Assembly (NCBI RefSeq): GCF_012933505.1
Contig: NZ_JABBNB010000028.1
Location: 32,743 to 96,742 of the forward strand
Reading direction: 5' to 3'
From: Gordonia asplenii
Lineage (GTDB): Bacteria > Actinomycetota > Actinomycetes > Mycobacteriales > Mycobacteriaceae
DNA: 64,000 bases
Under the pieces are notes generated by a model. It was not told the DNA's origin and searched no databases. It saw only the letters and a program-made list of their open reading frames with translations. Below, piece after piece: positions 54,738 to 63,791 of the stretch. The first letter of the stretch is position 1. Each line of letters opens with the position of its first letter. Made by a program: the position numbers and the translations under genes.

Positions 54738-55101
54738 GCCGAGTAGCTTAGGCTATCCACACCTCGGGTGGACGGTCGGTGCCGCAGCGGCGCAGCGGTC
54801 CGGCACCTGACTCAATCCCGCGTACATCACCCGCCCCACCGGTAACATCGGATCGATGTTGCATGCACCTCGGGCGCTGACGCGCTCCTGGTGTGACGCG
54901 CGCCTGGTGTTGAGGTTGTGGCGCTCCTGGCGTTGAGGTGGTGGAGAGTGTGATCCGCCGGGCCGAGTGCACTGAGGCTGAAATCTGCTTGCTCAGCGGT
55001 GGCGGGGTGACTGTTCCCCCGGCGCCGGTGACGGGACAGAGTGCAATCGGCCGCTCGGGGTCAGAGGGCCGCACGACCACACCGTCAGCTGTGACACCCA
55101 A
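54738..55101. other. Gene-free interval with short imperfect repeats
   Basis: 364 bp between the propeller gene and menB. It contains near-repeats GCGCTCCTGG-TG and GTTGAGGT(T/G)GTGG at about 54890-54950. The frame on the minus strand has unlikely composition, so I do not call it. Confidence 0.5.
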
Positions 55102-56061
55102 TTAGTAGTAATACGGGAAGGCGTCCCAATTGGGATCGCGCTTCTCCAGGAACGCGTCGCGTCCCTCGACGGCCTCGTCGGTCATGTAGGCCAGCCGCGT
55201 GGCCTCACCGGCGAACACCTGCTGGCCCATCAGTCCGTCGTCGGTCAGGTTGAACGCGAACTTCAGCATCCGCTGCGCCGTCGGCGACTTACCGTTGATC
55301 TTGCGCGCCCACTCGATCGCAGTCTTTTCCAATTCGGCATGCGGCACAACACGATTCACTGCGCCCATGTGATACATCGTCGCGGCGTCGTAGGCCTCGC
55401 CGAGGAAGAAGATCTCGCGGGCGAACTTCTGCCCGACCTGCTTGGCGAGATAAGCACTGCCGTAACCGGCGTCGAACGACCCGACGTCGGCGTCGGTCTG
55501 CTTGAACCGCGCGTGTTCGGCGGAGGCGAGGGTGAGGTCGGCGACCGAGTGTAGCGAGTGGCCGCCGCCGGCCGCCCACCCGTTGACGACGGCGATGACG
55601 ACCTTGGGCATGGTGCGGATCAGGCGTTGGACTTCGAGGATGTGCAGGCGCCCGCCCTCGGCCTTCACTCGGGCTTCGTCGACGCTCGCGGAGTCGGCCG
55701 CGGCCACATCGGAGTCGTGCGACGTCGCGTATTGATACCCCGACCGTCCGCGGATCCGCTGATCGCCACCGGAACAGAATGCCCAACCGCCGTCCTTGGG
55801 GCTCGGGCCGTTGCCGGTCAGCAGAATGGTCCCGACGTCGGGGGAGCGGCGGGCATGGTCAAGGGTGCGATAGAGCTCGTCGACGGTGTGCGGGCGGAAG
55901 GCGTTGCGCACCTCGGGCCGGTTGAAGGCGATCCGCACGATTCCGTTGGCCCGGCCCTCACCGACGTGGCGGTGATAGGTGATATCGGTGAGATCGTCGA
56001 ACCCGTCGACGGTTCTCCACTGCGAAGGATCGAAGGGGGTGGCTGCCGGTGATGCGCTCAT
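55102..56061 (-). CDS. menB: 1,4-dihydroxy-2-naphthoyl-CoA synthase
   Basis: About 319 residues, crotonase fold. FNRPEVRNAFRPHTVDEL and the oxyanion region WAFCSGGDQRIRGRSGYQY are typical of MenB, as are VNGWAAGGGHSLHSVADLTLAS and SFDAGYGSAYLAKQVG. Ends WDAFPYYY as in mycobacterial MenB. It cyclises o-succinylbenzoyl-CoA from MenE. Confidence 0.95.
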   Translation of the reverse strand: MSASPAATPFDPSQWRTVDGFDDLTDITYHRHVGEGRANGIVRIAFNRPEVRNAFRPHTVDELYRTLDHARRSPDVGTILLTGNGPSPKDGGWAFCSGGDQRIRGRSGYQYATSHDSDVAAADSASVDEARVKAEGGRLHILEVQRLIRTMPKVVIAVVNGWAAGGGHSLHSVADLTLASAEHARFKQTDADVGSFDAGYGSAYLAKQVGQKFAREIFFLGEAYDAATMYHMGAVNRVVPHAELEKTAIEWARKINGKSPTAQRMLKFAFNLTDDGLMGQQVFAGEATRLAYMTDEAVEGRDAFLEKRDPNWDAFPYYY

Positions 56062-56131
56062 GCGGTCAACCCTAGTGACCGCGCTCGGCGTGGTCGGGCG
56101 CTGGGCGCTCGACGTCGACGACACATTTGGT

Positions 56132-56143
56132 TAGGCATGCCTA
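56132..56143. promoter_or_regulatory. Iron-box-like palindrome upstream of the lipase gene
   Basis: TAGGCATGCCTA is a perfect 12-bp palindrome, 19 bp from the GTG start, with T before and TA after. It resembles the core of DtxR/IdeR sites (TTAGG...CCTAA). Inference from consensus only. Confidence 0.35.
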
Positions 56144-56161
56144 TACGAGTGTGATTCAATC

Positions 56162-57130
56162 GTGACCATGAATCTGACCCGTCGTTGCGCGAGCATCGCG
56201 CTCGCCGTGGTGGCCACCGTCGTCGTCGCGTTGCCGACGTCGACCGCGGTCGTCGCCCAGGCTGCCCCCGCTCCCGTGCCCGCTACGACGCCGGTGAAGC
56301 AGAACGTGAAGATCCCGTTGATCTACGTGGCCAGCGCGATCGAGACCGCGACGCTCGCGGAGTCGTTCGCGACCCCGATGCGGCTGCGCGGCTACGACGT
56401 TCACGTCTTTACGACCAAGGACGACAACGACCCCGCCAACAACCCCTTCTATACGATCCGCGGCAACTCGGCCAAGCTCGGTCGGTTCGTCACCGCGTTG
56501 TCGCGAAAGACCGGGCAGAAGCGATTCGACGTCGTCGGGGCGTCGCAGACCGGTCTGGTGATCCGGTACTGGCTCAAGTACTACGGCGGTCAGCAGATGG
56601 CGCGCAACGTAGTGCTGCTGTCCGGAATCGTCAAGGGGTCGCCGTACCAGGCGCAATGGCTCCGACAGGGCAAGTGCCCTCCCCCCGATCGGCTGCAGTA
56701 CCTTCCGCCGCAGTACCGCAAGGTCAACCCGACGCCGGCGTGTGCCGAAGAGGCGATGGGCAGCAAGGTGGTCAACGCGCTGAACACCCCACGCGAAGCG
56801 TTGCCGGGGATCCGCTACACCAACATCACCACGCTGCAGGAAGAAGAGGCCGCACCGTATTGGATCAACCTGATGTCGGGGCCGGGTGACTACCGAAACG
56901 TCATCACGCAGAACCTGTGCCCCAACGATCCGGTGGTGCACATCAACATGACCCTGCTGCCGTCGATGCAGTCGCTCGTCGACAGCGCGTTGCGTGGCGG
57001 GCGGTTGACGATGGACTGCATGGTGCCGGTGGTCCCCGGCGTGCCCACCCTCCGGGACACCATCAAGCCGCTCAAGTCGCCGCCGGGCATCAGCCTTCCC
57101 TCGGGGTACCCGGTCCCGCGAGGCTATTGA
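56162..57130 (+). CDS. Secreted lipase/esterase-like alpha/beta hydrolase
   Basis: 322 residues with a signal peptide (about 1-37, ending VVAQAAPA). The nucleophile elbow reads VVGASQTGLVIRYWL, so the expected G-x-S-x-G has Thr in place of the last Gly. ILVVLLSGIVKGSPY-like and DPVVHINMTLLP with a likely catalytic His follow. Probably a class 2-like lipase acting outside the cell. GTG at 56162 or ATG at 56168 are both possible. Confidence 0.82.
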   Translation: MTMNLTRRCASIALAVVATVVVALPTSTAVVAQAAPAPVPATTPVKQNVKIPLIYVASAIETATLAESFATPMRLRGYDVHVFTTKDDNDPANNPFYTIRGNSAKLGRFVTALSRKTGQKRFDVVGASQTGLVIRYWLKYYGGQQMARNVVLLSGIVKGSPYQAQWLRQGKCPPPDRLQYLPPQYRKVNPTPACAEEAMGSKVVNALNTPREALPGIRYTNITTLQEEEAAPYWINLMSGPGDYRNVITQNLCPNDPVVHINMTLLPSMQSLVDSALRGGRLTMDCMVPVVPGVPTLRDTIKPLKSPPGISLPSGYPVPRGY

Positions 57131-57201
57131 CACTTGCCCGTCCAGCGGGAGTTGGTCACGCCGATGCAGGGGCGTCGAGCAGGGTCTTATACGTTGGATT
57201 G

Positions 57202-57849
57202 ATGAGTGCACAGCCTGATGTCGAGTCCAGCTCGGCCAGTGACGCCCACGAGGGCGGTTTCCGACCGACGTTCGACGTCAGCACCGAACGCGGTGGCCCG
57301 AATTACGGCAAGTTCGTCGGGCAGGTACGCGAGTTCATGGATCGCGTCCGCGCCGCGCTGCCCAGCGCCGAGCTCACCGACGAGCTGCTCGCCGACCTCA
57401 AATCGATGAACGCCAAGCTGGTCGATTTCGAGACCGACGAGTGGACCTCGCCGTCGGGAACTCGCATCGACCTTCCCGCGCGCGGGAACATCACCCTGCC
57501 GCCGTACGACATCGTCGACGCCGGACCCGACGGCGTCGACGCCACCATCACCTTCACCCGGTTCAATCTCGGCGGCAATGGCGCGGCGCACGGTGGCTTC
57601 GTCGCGTTGCTGTTCGACGATCTCGGCGGCATGGCGGCGGCGTTGAACATCGAAGGCATCTGTCGCACAGCCTATTTGAAGATCGACTACCGGTCCCTGA
57701 CGCCGCTGAACAGCGAGCTGGCCGTACGTTGCTGGGTGGATCGCGTGGAAGGGCGCAAGGTGTACGTGCGGGGAACCCTGCACGAAGGCGACCGCCTGTG
57801 CGCCGAGATGGACGCCTTGTTCATCAAGCTCAAGCCGGGTCAGCCGTAA
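57202..57849 (+). CDS. PaaI-family thioesterase
   Basis: 215 residues. The hotdog domain (about 110-213) contains NLGGNGAAHGGFVALLFDDLGGMAAAL, where the conserved HGG and Asp are the family's catalytic feature, and YLKIDYRSLTPL. The N-terminal region (about 1-100) is extra. It hydrolyses an acyl-CoA thioester; no specific substrate visible. Confidence 0.88.
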   Translation: MSAQPDVESSSASDAHEGGFRPTFDVSTERGGPNYGKFVGQVREFMDRVRAALPSAELTDELLADLKSMNAKLVDFETDEWTSPSGTRIDLPARGNITLPPYDIVDAGPDGVDATITFTRFNLGGNGAAHGGFVALLFDDLGGMAAALNIEGICRTAYLKIDYRSLTPLNSELAVRCWVDRVEGRKVYVRGTLHEGDRLCAEMDALFIKLKPGQP

Positions 57850-57931
57850 GTCGGGAACCGTGTGGGTGTCTGGGGTGAGCGTCGCTGGTGAATCCAAGTT
57901 TGCGCGAGGTCGAGCCGAGACCCTCCCGTCC

Positions 57932-58156
57932 GCTGGTTGTGCGAGGCGTAGCCGAGTCGGAACCGGACGACTTGTTGGCGAGTCTGACGGGCGACGTGGG
58001 TGCGAAATCGGTTGTGCCACCATGGTTTCGACGCGTTCGTCACTTCGACTCGGCTAGCGCCGCGCTCAGTACGGCGGCTAACGCTCCGCACGGCTCAACC
58101 TGGTTTCACCGGTCGTGGCCACTCCATCTGCTGGTTGAGCCGCGAGGAGCGCTAGC
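57932..58156 (+). repeat. Dispersed repeat element, copy D, left part
   Basis: Degenerate modules (GCTGGTTGTGCGAGG at 57932, GGTTTCGACGCG near 58023) followed by the core's first module at 58130, which is cut after GCTAGC (58151-58156) by the IS481-family element. Confidence 0.75.
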
Positions 58157-59126
58157 TGTAAGACCCGGGGAGGTTGTGAACGCGTAGGCGTTCGATCGGG
58201 GTGAGTCCGCCGATGCCGCTGTGGGGTCGGTGGTGATTGTAGTGGTGTAGCCAGTCGGGGTAGGTCGCTGCGCGTTGCTGTTCGCTGGTGTAGAGCTGTG
58301 CGTAGGCCCATTCGTGGCCGAGGGTGCGGTTGAAGCGTTCGGCTTTGCCGTTGGTTTGCGGCCGGTAGGGGCGTGTGCGTTTGTGTGTGATGTCGCCGAG
58401 CGCTTCGGCGAAAAGCTTTGAGCGGTAACAGGATCCGTTGTCGGTGAGCACGCGCTGCACGGTGACGCCGAGGTCGTTGAAGAATGCGTTGGCGCGCGTC
58501 CAGAATGCTGCGGCGGTTTCCTTTCGTTCATCGCTGAGGATCTCGGAGTAGGCGACCCGCGAGTGGTCGTCGACTGCGTGGTGCAGGTAGGCGTACCCGG
58601 GCCGTTGTTGGTGGTTGCGACGATTGCCCAGCGTGCGCCCGACTTTGCGGTGTCCACCTCCATCGGGAATCCGCCCGAGCTTCTTGATGTCGACATGGAT
58701 CAGGTCACTGGGTTTGTCGTGTTCGTAGCGGCGTGGTCGCGGTCGTTGTACGGGCAGTCCGGTGGCCTCATCGAGATGGCGCAGCAGTGGCATCCGGTAG
58801 CGGCGTAACACCGCCTCGACGGTGGATCGGGCGATGTTTAGGTGCGCGGCGATACGTGCAGCGCCCCACCGATTCAGGAAGCGTAGCTTGATGATTCGCC
58901 GTTCGCGGCGCTGCGGGAGTCGGTGGGGTGAATGGTGCGGGCGGCTGGACATGTCGGCCATGCCGGGCTCTCCGCGGACACGGTAGCGGTCCGCCCATTT
59001 CTTGGCCGTGGCCGGTGAGCAGTTGAAGCGCTGCGCAGCGCGTCGCAGCGGCCAGCCGTCGTCAACGACGCACTGCGCCAGGGCCAGACGGCCACGTTCG
59101 GTCAGGAAGGCATTACGGTGGGTCAT
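58152..59126 (-). CDS. IS481-family transposase, stop codon supplied by the target site
   Basis: 324 residues, intact. N-terminal HTH (LRRAAQRFNCSPATAKKWADRYR) and second HTH-like region, then the DDE core: Asp146 (DLIHVDIKKL), Asp229 (RVLTDNGSCYRS) and Glu263 (NGKAERFNRTLGHEW), with the HHYNHHRPHSGIGGLTP tail typical of the family. The frame passes through the left terminal repeat. Its last serine codon spans the IS/target junction and its TAG stop lies in the target duplication GCTAGC. Confidence 0.93.
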   Translation of the reverse strand: MTHRNAFLTERGRLALAQCVVDDGWPLRRAAQRFNCSPATAKKWADRYRVRGEPGMADMSSRPHHSPHRLPQRRERRIIKLRFLNRWGAARIAAHLNIARSTVEAVLRRYRMPLLRHLDEATGLPVQRPRPRRYEHDKPSDLIHVDIKKLGRIPDGGGHRKVGRTLGNRRNHQQRPGYAYLHHAVDDHSRVAYSEILSDERKETAAAFWTRANAFFNDLGVTVQRVLTDNGSCYRSKLFAEALGDITHKRTRPYRPQTNGKAERFNRTLGHEWAYAQLYTSEQQRAATYPDWLHHYNHHRPHSGIGGLTPIERLRVHNLPGSYS

Positions 59127-59230
59127 GAGGGCCTTTCGGTACTCGGCGTGTGTGTGGTAACCACACCGATACCGGAGGCCCTCACCTGTCTCGAGTCGCC
59201 ACGCCGTTCACAACCTCCCCGGGTCTTACA
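58157..59230 (-). mobile_element. IS481-family insertion sequence (1,074 bp)
   Basis: Perfect 26-bp terminal inverted repeats (beginning TGTAAGACCCGGGGAGGTTG at 58157; the complement ends at 59230). A 6-bp target duplication GCTAGC (58151-58156 and 59231-59236) matches the NCTAGN preference known for IS481. Insertion split the repeat module GAGGAGCGCTAGCGACGAG. Complete ends and an intact transposase suggest a recent insertion. Confidence 0.95.
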
Positions 59231-59580
59231 GCTAGCGACGAGCGTGTCGAAACCTCTGTACCACAATGCATTTGATGGTGGCGCACGTGTCGAACTGTGA
59301 CGGAATCGAACATCGAGGCGTGTGCACCCGTAGAGTGCACACGCGTCACTTGCCGGGTGTCATCGTCGATGTTGGTGCGCATCGTCGAAAGTCGTTGTGG
59401 CTGAGAGGTTTCGACACGGACTCGGCTAGTACCACTTCGACTCGGCTAGCGCCTCCCTCAGCACGGTGCTCGGTCCGGCTCAACGCTTCGGTCGGTGGAT
59501 CCAGGCTCAACCTAGGCTCAACCAGGCCTCAACCAGCGGATGGGGCCTACCGTCGGTGAATTCAGGCCTCAGCCAGCGGT
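59231..59580 (+). repeat. Dispersed repeat element, copy D, right part
   Basis: Resumes with GCTAGCGACGAGCGTGTCG, then the type 1 core with its GTGCACCCGTAGAGTGCAC palindrome (one mismatch) and closing modules to the AGCCAGCGG at 59580. Joining 58156 to 59237 restores a standard core. Confidence 0.8.
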
Positions 59581-59623
59581 GAAGGCCACCGGCGCCGCAT
59601 CGCGGCCGAACTTCGCTAGCCGG

Positions 59624-60871
59624 TTATCCCAGCTTCTGCACATCCAATGACAGTCCTGCGGCGCGCAGTCGGTCGGCCAGGGCGTCGCCCATCGCCACCG
59701 CCGGGGTCAGTACGCCGGCTCGTGCGGGTAGCTTGTCGCGGTCGAGGGCGAGAGTGAGCGCGCTCTCCCCGAGCATGACGGCGGTGGCCTTGTAGCCCGG
59801 GTCGCCGCTGGCGCGGATCTGTGAGCGATAACGCGCACCCGTCGTGGTGCGGGTGAATGTCTGCGTGACGAAGTAGCCCTTGTCGCGGGCCTTCTCGCTG
59901 GGCCCGTCACCGGGCGCGGGCAGCACCCTGTCGAGCACCTTGCGGACCGGTGGGATCGACAGACCGCCGAAGAACGCGCCGAGGCTGACGGCGACCGCGC
60001 TCGCCGCGATCGTCGACACGACCGGCGTCGAACCGACCGCCATCGCTTCGCCGTAGTGGAAGTAGGGACCGTACGCATCGTGGAGCAACGCGTTGCTGCG
60101 CCGGACGATTCGGGTGTTGGCCGACGCCATGAAGAACGGCGCCAGCGTGCCCCGCAACGACGGATCCACCGCCTTCGCCCGGACCAGTGAGATGTCCGAC
60201 GGCTCGGAGCTGCGTCGCGCCGCAACCGTCTCGGCCGGCCCCGACGACAGCGCCTGCGGATTTAGCAGCACCCGACGCACGGCGGGATCTTTCGCCTGGT
60301 CGCTGATGACGCGCATCGAGTCGATGGTGCCGCCGGATACGCCGCCGCGCATCGCCTTGACGATCATCGTGGTGTCGGTGAGATGCCCGGCGTCGTCGTC
60401 GGAGATCCTGCGGTACAGCAGGTAGACGCCCAAATCGGAAGGGATGGAATCGAATCCACAGGCGTGGACGATGCGTGCGCCGGTGGCGACGGCGGTCTCG
60501 TGTGCCTTGTCGATGGAGTAGCGGACGAACGGAACCTCGCCGGTCAGATCGACGTAGTCGGTGCCGGCGCTCGCGGCCGCGGTCACCAGTGCCTGGCCGT
60601 AGCGCAGGTACGGCCCGACGGTCGTGCAGATCACCTGGGTGCGGACCACCATGGCGTCGAGGCTCGACGGGGTGTCGGAATCGGCGACCACCAACGGCCA
60701 GTTCGCGGCCGCGGCCGGCAACTTGGCGCGGATGGCGGCCAGTTTGGTCTCCGACCTTCCGGCCAGAGCGATCTTGGTGTCGGCCGGCGCATGCTCGGCC
60801 AGGTAGCGGGCGGTCAGCTCACCGACGAAACCGGTGGCGCCATAGACGATGACATCGAACTCGCGACTCAT
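59624..60871 (-). CDS. Trans-acting enoyl reductase / saccharopine dehydrogenase-like protein
   Basis: 415 residues. N-terminal Rossmann loop VIVYGATGFVGELTARYLAEH, then GRSETKLAAIRAKL, TTVGPYLRYGQALVTAAASAGTDYVDLTGE and a helical C-terminal part with a hydrophobic segment (GAFFGGLSIPPVRKVLDR). Matches mycobacterial proteins that act in trans with polyketide synthases (for example Rv2953) and their paralogues. No polyketide synthase is near, so the role is open. Confidence 0.88.
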   Translation of the reverse strand: MSREFDVIVYGATGFVGELTARYLAEHAPADTKIALAGRSETKLAAIRAKLPAAAANWPLVVADSDTPSSLDAMVVRTQVICTTVGPYLRYGQALVTAAASAGTDYVDLTGEVPFVRYSIDKAHETAVATGARIVHACGFDSIPSDLGVYLLYRRISDDDAGHLTDTTMIVKAMRGGVSGGTIDSMRVISDQAKDPAVRRVLLNPQALSSGPAETVAARRSSEPSDISLVRAKAVDPSLRGTLAPFFMASANTRIVRRSNALLHDAYGPYFHYGEAMAVGSTPVVSTIAASAVAVSLGAFFGGLSIPPVRKVLDRVLPAPGDGPSEKARDKGYFVTQTFTRTTTGARYRSQIRASGDPGYKATAVMLGESALTLALDRDKLPARAGVLTPAVAMGDALADRLRAAGLSLDVQKLG

Positions 60872-60947
60872 GGGCGCAACCATAGCGTGGCGCGGTGAAC
60901 CGAACATCCACCCACGGTCGGAATGTCTCACCCACTACGGTGAGCCG

Positions 60948-61565
60948 ATGGGCTTCTACTCCGACCGCATCCTCCCGCACGTGATCGAGGCGACCTGCGG
61001 CATGCCCGCGATGCGCAAGCCCCGGCGTCGGGCATGTGCCGGACTGGCAGGCAGCGTCGTCGAGATCGGCTTCGGGTCGGGCACCAACGTCGGGTGCTAC
61101 CCCGACGACGTCACCGAGGTCACCGCCGTCGAACCGTCGGACAAGGCATGGGAGATGGCCGCTGAGCGGGTCGCGGCGTCGACGGTGCCGATCACTCGCG
61201 GCGGGCTCGACGGTCAACGACTTCCCTTCGCCGACAACACTTTCGACGCCGCGTTATCGACGTACACGATGTGCACCATCCCCGACCTGCCGGCCGCCCT
61301 GGCCGAACTGCGGCGCGTCGTGAAACCCGGCGGCACGCTGCACGTCCTGGAACACGGCCGCGCCCCCGACGCCGACGTCCGGCGCTGGCAGCACCGCCTC
61401 GACCCGATTCAGTACCGCATCGGCGGCGGCTGCTCGCTCTCGCGCGACATCCCGAAGTTCCTCGTCGACGCCGGCTGGGACGTCGTCGAACTCGATCAGT
61501 ACTACGCGAAGAAGACGCCGCGGCTGTTCGGTGCGACGTCGCTGGGCGTTTTCCGAAGCGCCTGA
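60948..61565 (+). CDS. Class I SAM-dependent methyltransferase
   Basis: 205 residues. SAM motif I VVEIGFGSGTNVGCYPDDV, acidic VEPSDKAWEMA, LPFADNTFDAALSTYTMCTIPD and VVKPGGTLHVLEHGRAP. Resembles the UbiE/phosphatidylethanolamine methyltransferase type. Being 85 bp upstream of menD it could be tied to quinone metabolism, but this is only positional. Confidence 0.87.
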   Translation: MGFYSDRILPHVIEATCGMPAMRKPRRRACAGLAGSVVEIGFGSGTNVGCYPDDVTEVTAVEPSDKAWEMAAERVAASTVPITRGGLDGQRLPFADNTFDAALSTYTMCTIPDLPAALAELRRVVKPGGTLHVLEHGRAPDADVRRWQHRLDPIQYRIGGGCSLSRDIPKFLVDAGWDVVELDQYYAKKTPRLFGATSLGVFRSA

Positions 61566-61650
61566 CTTCTGCGGCGCGCGTGACGACAGTGCATGTGGTG
61601 TGCGCGATGCCACGTTCGACGCCGTGCCCGCGGCGCATACGCTGGAACCC

Positions 61651-63309
61651 ATGAATCCGTCCACCCTGCAGGCTCGCGTCATCGTCGACGAATTGATTCG
61701 CGGCGGCGTGACCGACGCTGTGCTGTGTCCCGGATCGCGTAACGCGCCGCTGGCGTTCGCCCTGCATGCGGCCGATCAGCAGGGCCGACTGAGGCTGCAC
61801 GTCCGCATCGACGAGCGGTCGGCGGGATACCTGGCACTCGGGCTGGCCGTCGCGCAGCGCCGACCCGTGCCGATCGTCATGACCAGCGGAACCGCCGTCG
61901 CCAACATGAGTCCGGCGGTCTTCGAGGCCAACTACGCGCGCGTCCCGCTGGTGGTCATCAGCGCCAACCGGCCGTACGAATTGCTGGGGTCCGGGGCCAA
62001 TCAGACCGTCGAACAGTTCGGCATCTTCGGCACGCAGGTCCGCGCGACGATCAGCCTCGGACTCGCTGAGCAGGATCTCGACACCAACAGCCAGTGGCGC
62101 TCGGCCGTCGGGCGCGTGCTCGCCGCCGCGCGCGGTGCCCGCACCGGCAACGCCGGACCCGTCCAGTTCGACATTCCGCTGCGCGAACCGCTCGTCCCCG
62201 ACGCCGACTCCGATCCCGACGACGATCTCGGCGCCTTCGCCGGTCGCGCCGCCGGAGCGCCATGGACGCTGGCGCCGGTCGGCAAGCTCGACGTTCCCAT
62301 TCCGATCGATCTGAGCCTGGACACCGTCGTCGTAGCCGGTCACGGTGCGGGAGTGTCGCCCGAGCTGGCTGGTATCCCGACCGTCGCCGAACCGACTGCA
62401 CCGCAACCGGATTCGGCTCTGCATCCGCTCGCGCTGGGATTGATCAAACCGCAGCAGGCCATCATCTGCGGCCGCCCGACGCTGCACCGCGGCGTGTCCC
62501 GGCTGCTCGCCGACCCGAACGTGCGCGTCTACGCGATCACCACCGGACCGCGCTGGCCCGACGTGTCCGGCAACGTCGTCGCAACCGGAACACGCGTCGA
62601 AGCGTCGGGTGCGCCGCGCGAAGAATGGCTCAAGGAATGTGCGCAAGCGCAGCAGCGCGCGGTCGGGGCGGTCGACGCCGTGCTCGACGAACCAGGCCCG
62701 ACGACGGGCCTGCACATCGCCCGGATCGTCAGCGGCGCGGTGCGATCCGGCGATCAGCTGGTCGTCGGGTCGAGCAATCCGATCCGCGACATCGCACTGG
62801 CCGGGCACGTCGTCGACGGGGTGACGGTGCTGTCGAACCGGGGTGTCGCCGGCATTGACGGCAACACCTCGACGGCCATCGGAGCTGCTCTGGCGCAACA
62901 GGTTTCGTCGCCGGACGCGCAGACCATCGCGCTCTTCGGTGACCTGACCTTCATCCACGACGCCACCGGGCTGGTCATCGGGCCGGGCGAGCCGCGACCG
63001 TCGGCGCTGCGGATCGTCGTCGCCAACGACGACGGCGGCGGTATCTTCGGTCTGCTCGAACAGGGCGATCCTCGGTTCAACAGCGGTCGCTATTCGGGTG
63101 CCTACGAGCGGGTCTTCGGGACGCCGCACCGCACCGACTTGGCGTCGTTGTGCGCGGGCTTTCACGTGCCGCATCGTCGGGCGACGATCGAGGACTTGCC
63201 CGCCCAGCTGACCGGTCCGCGGCCCGACGGCGGGATCGAGGTCATCGAGGTGACCACCGACCGCACGCGGTTGCGCGAGGTTCACGCCGCGATCGCTGCG
63301 CGGCTATAG
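61651..63309 (+). CDS. menD: 2-succinyl-5-enolpyruvyl-6-hydroxy-3-cyclohexene-1-carboxylate synthase
   Basis: 552 residues, ThDP enzyme committing isochorismate to menaquinone. PGSRNAPLAFAL and HVRIDERSAGYLALGLA at the N-terminus (ThDP glutamate region), MTSGTAVANMSPAVFEA, and the ThDP/Mg motif LFGDLTFIHDATGL...VVANDDGGGIFGLLEQ at the C-terminus. ATG at 61651 gives the usual start. Confidence 0.96.
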   Translation: MNPSTLQARVIVDELIRGGVTDAVLCPGSRNAPLAFALHAADQQGRLRLHVRIDERSAGYLALGLAVAQRRPVPIVMTSGTAVANMSPAVFEANYARVPLVVISANRPYELLGSGANQTVEQFGIFGTQVRATISLGLAEQDLDTNSQWRSAVGRVLAAARGARTGNAGPVQFDIPLREPLVPDADSDPDDDLGAFAGRAAGAPWTLAPVGKLDVPIPIDLSLDTVVVAGHGAGVSPELAGIPTVAEPTAPQPDSALHPLALGLIKPQQAIICGRPTLHRGVSRLLADPNVRVYAITTGPRWPDVSGNVVATGTRVEASGAPREEWLKECAQAQQRAVGAVDAVLDEPGPTTGLHIARIVSGAVRSGDQLVVGSSNPIRDIALAGHVVDGVTVLSNRGVAGIDGNTSTAIGAALAQQVSSPDAQTIALFGDLTFIHDATGLVIGPGEPRPSALRIVVANDDGGGIFGLLEQGDPRFNSGRYSGAYERVFGTPHRTDLASLCAGFHVPHRRATIEDLPAQLTGPRPDGGIEVIEVTTDRTRLREVHAAIAARL

Positions 63310-63350
63310 GGATGCGGATCGCACGTGGTTGGGCCTCTAAACTGAGCCTC

Positions 63351-63791
63351 ATGAATCCGACGGTGCAGCGCAACACCCAGATCGTGCTGCTCTGCATCGG
63401 GGCCGTCGTGACGTTGATGGCGGTCGTGCTGGTCGCCGGGTGCTATCTCAACGATTCACGCATCAACGCCAACAAGGGCACGGTGATCGCCGACGTCGTG
63501 TCTGCCGACACCCTGCACGCCGCGGTGACGATGCAGACCCCGGACGGGCAGATCTACAGTCCTCGGCTGGGCTTGCTGTATCCCACGGAGCTCGCCGTCG
63601 GTGAACGCATCAGCGTCGACTACGACATCACCAACCCTGACCTGGCCCGTCCCACCGGCCGGGACTGGACGTTGTCGCTGTTGCCGGCGGTGTCGATCGC
63701 GGTCATCGGGTGGATTGCAGTCGCCGTCGTGATGGTGCTGGTGGCAGAGGTGAGCCGGAGATTGCGGAGGCGTTCGTCGCCGGGACGTTGA
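63351..63791 (+). CDS. DUF3592-type membrane protein (Rv0556-like)
   Basis: 146 residues: helix near 10-32 (IVLLCIGAVVTLMAVVLVAGCY), a beta-rich outer domain (TVIADVVSADTLHAAVTMQTPDGQIYSPR...VGERISVDYD) and a second helix (VSIAVIGWIAVAVVMVLVAEV). Follows menD as in mycobacteria. An upstream ATG at 63312 would add 13 residues. From 63792 to the window end I see no gene. Confidence 0.85.
   Translation: MNPTVQRNTQIVLLCIGAVVTLMAVVLVAGCYLNDSRINANKGTVIADVVSADTLHAAVTMQTPDGQIYSPRLGLLYPTELAVGERISVDYDITNPDLARPTGRDWTLSLLPAVSIAVIGWIAVAVVMVLVAEVSRRLRRRSSPGR

Noticed and set aside
54748..55101. 117-residue minus-strand ORF next to menB
   Set aside because: Pro/Arg-rich with no motif and internal short repeats in the DNA; probably non-coding.
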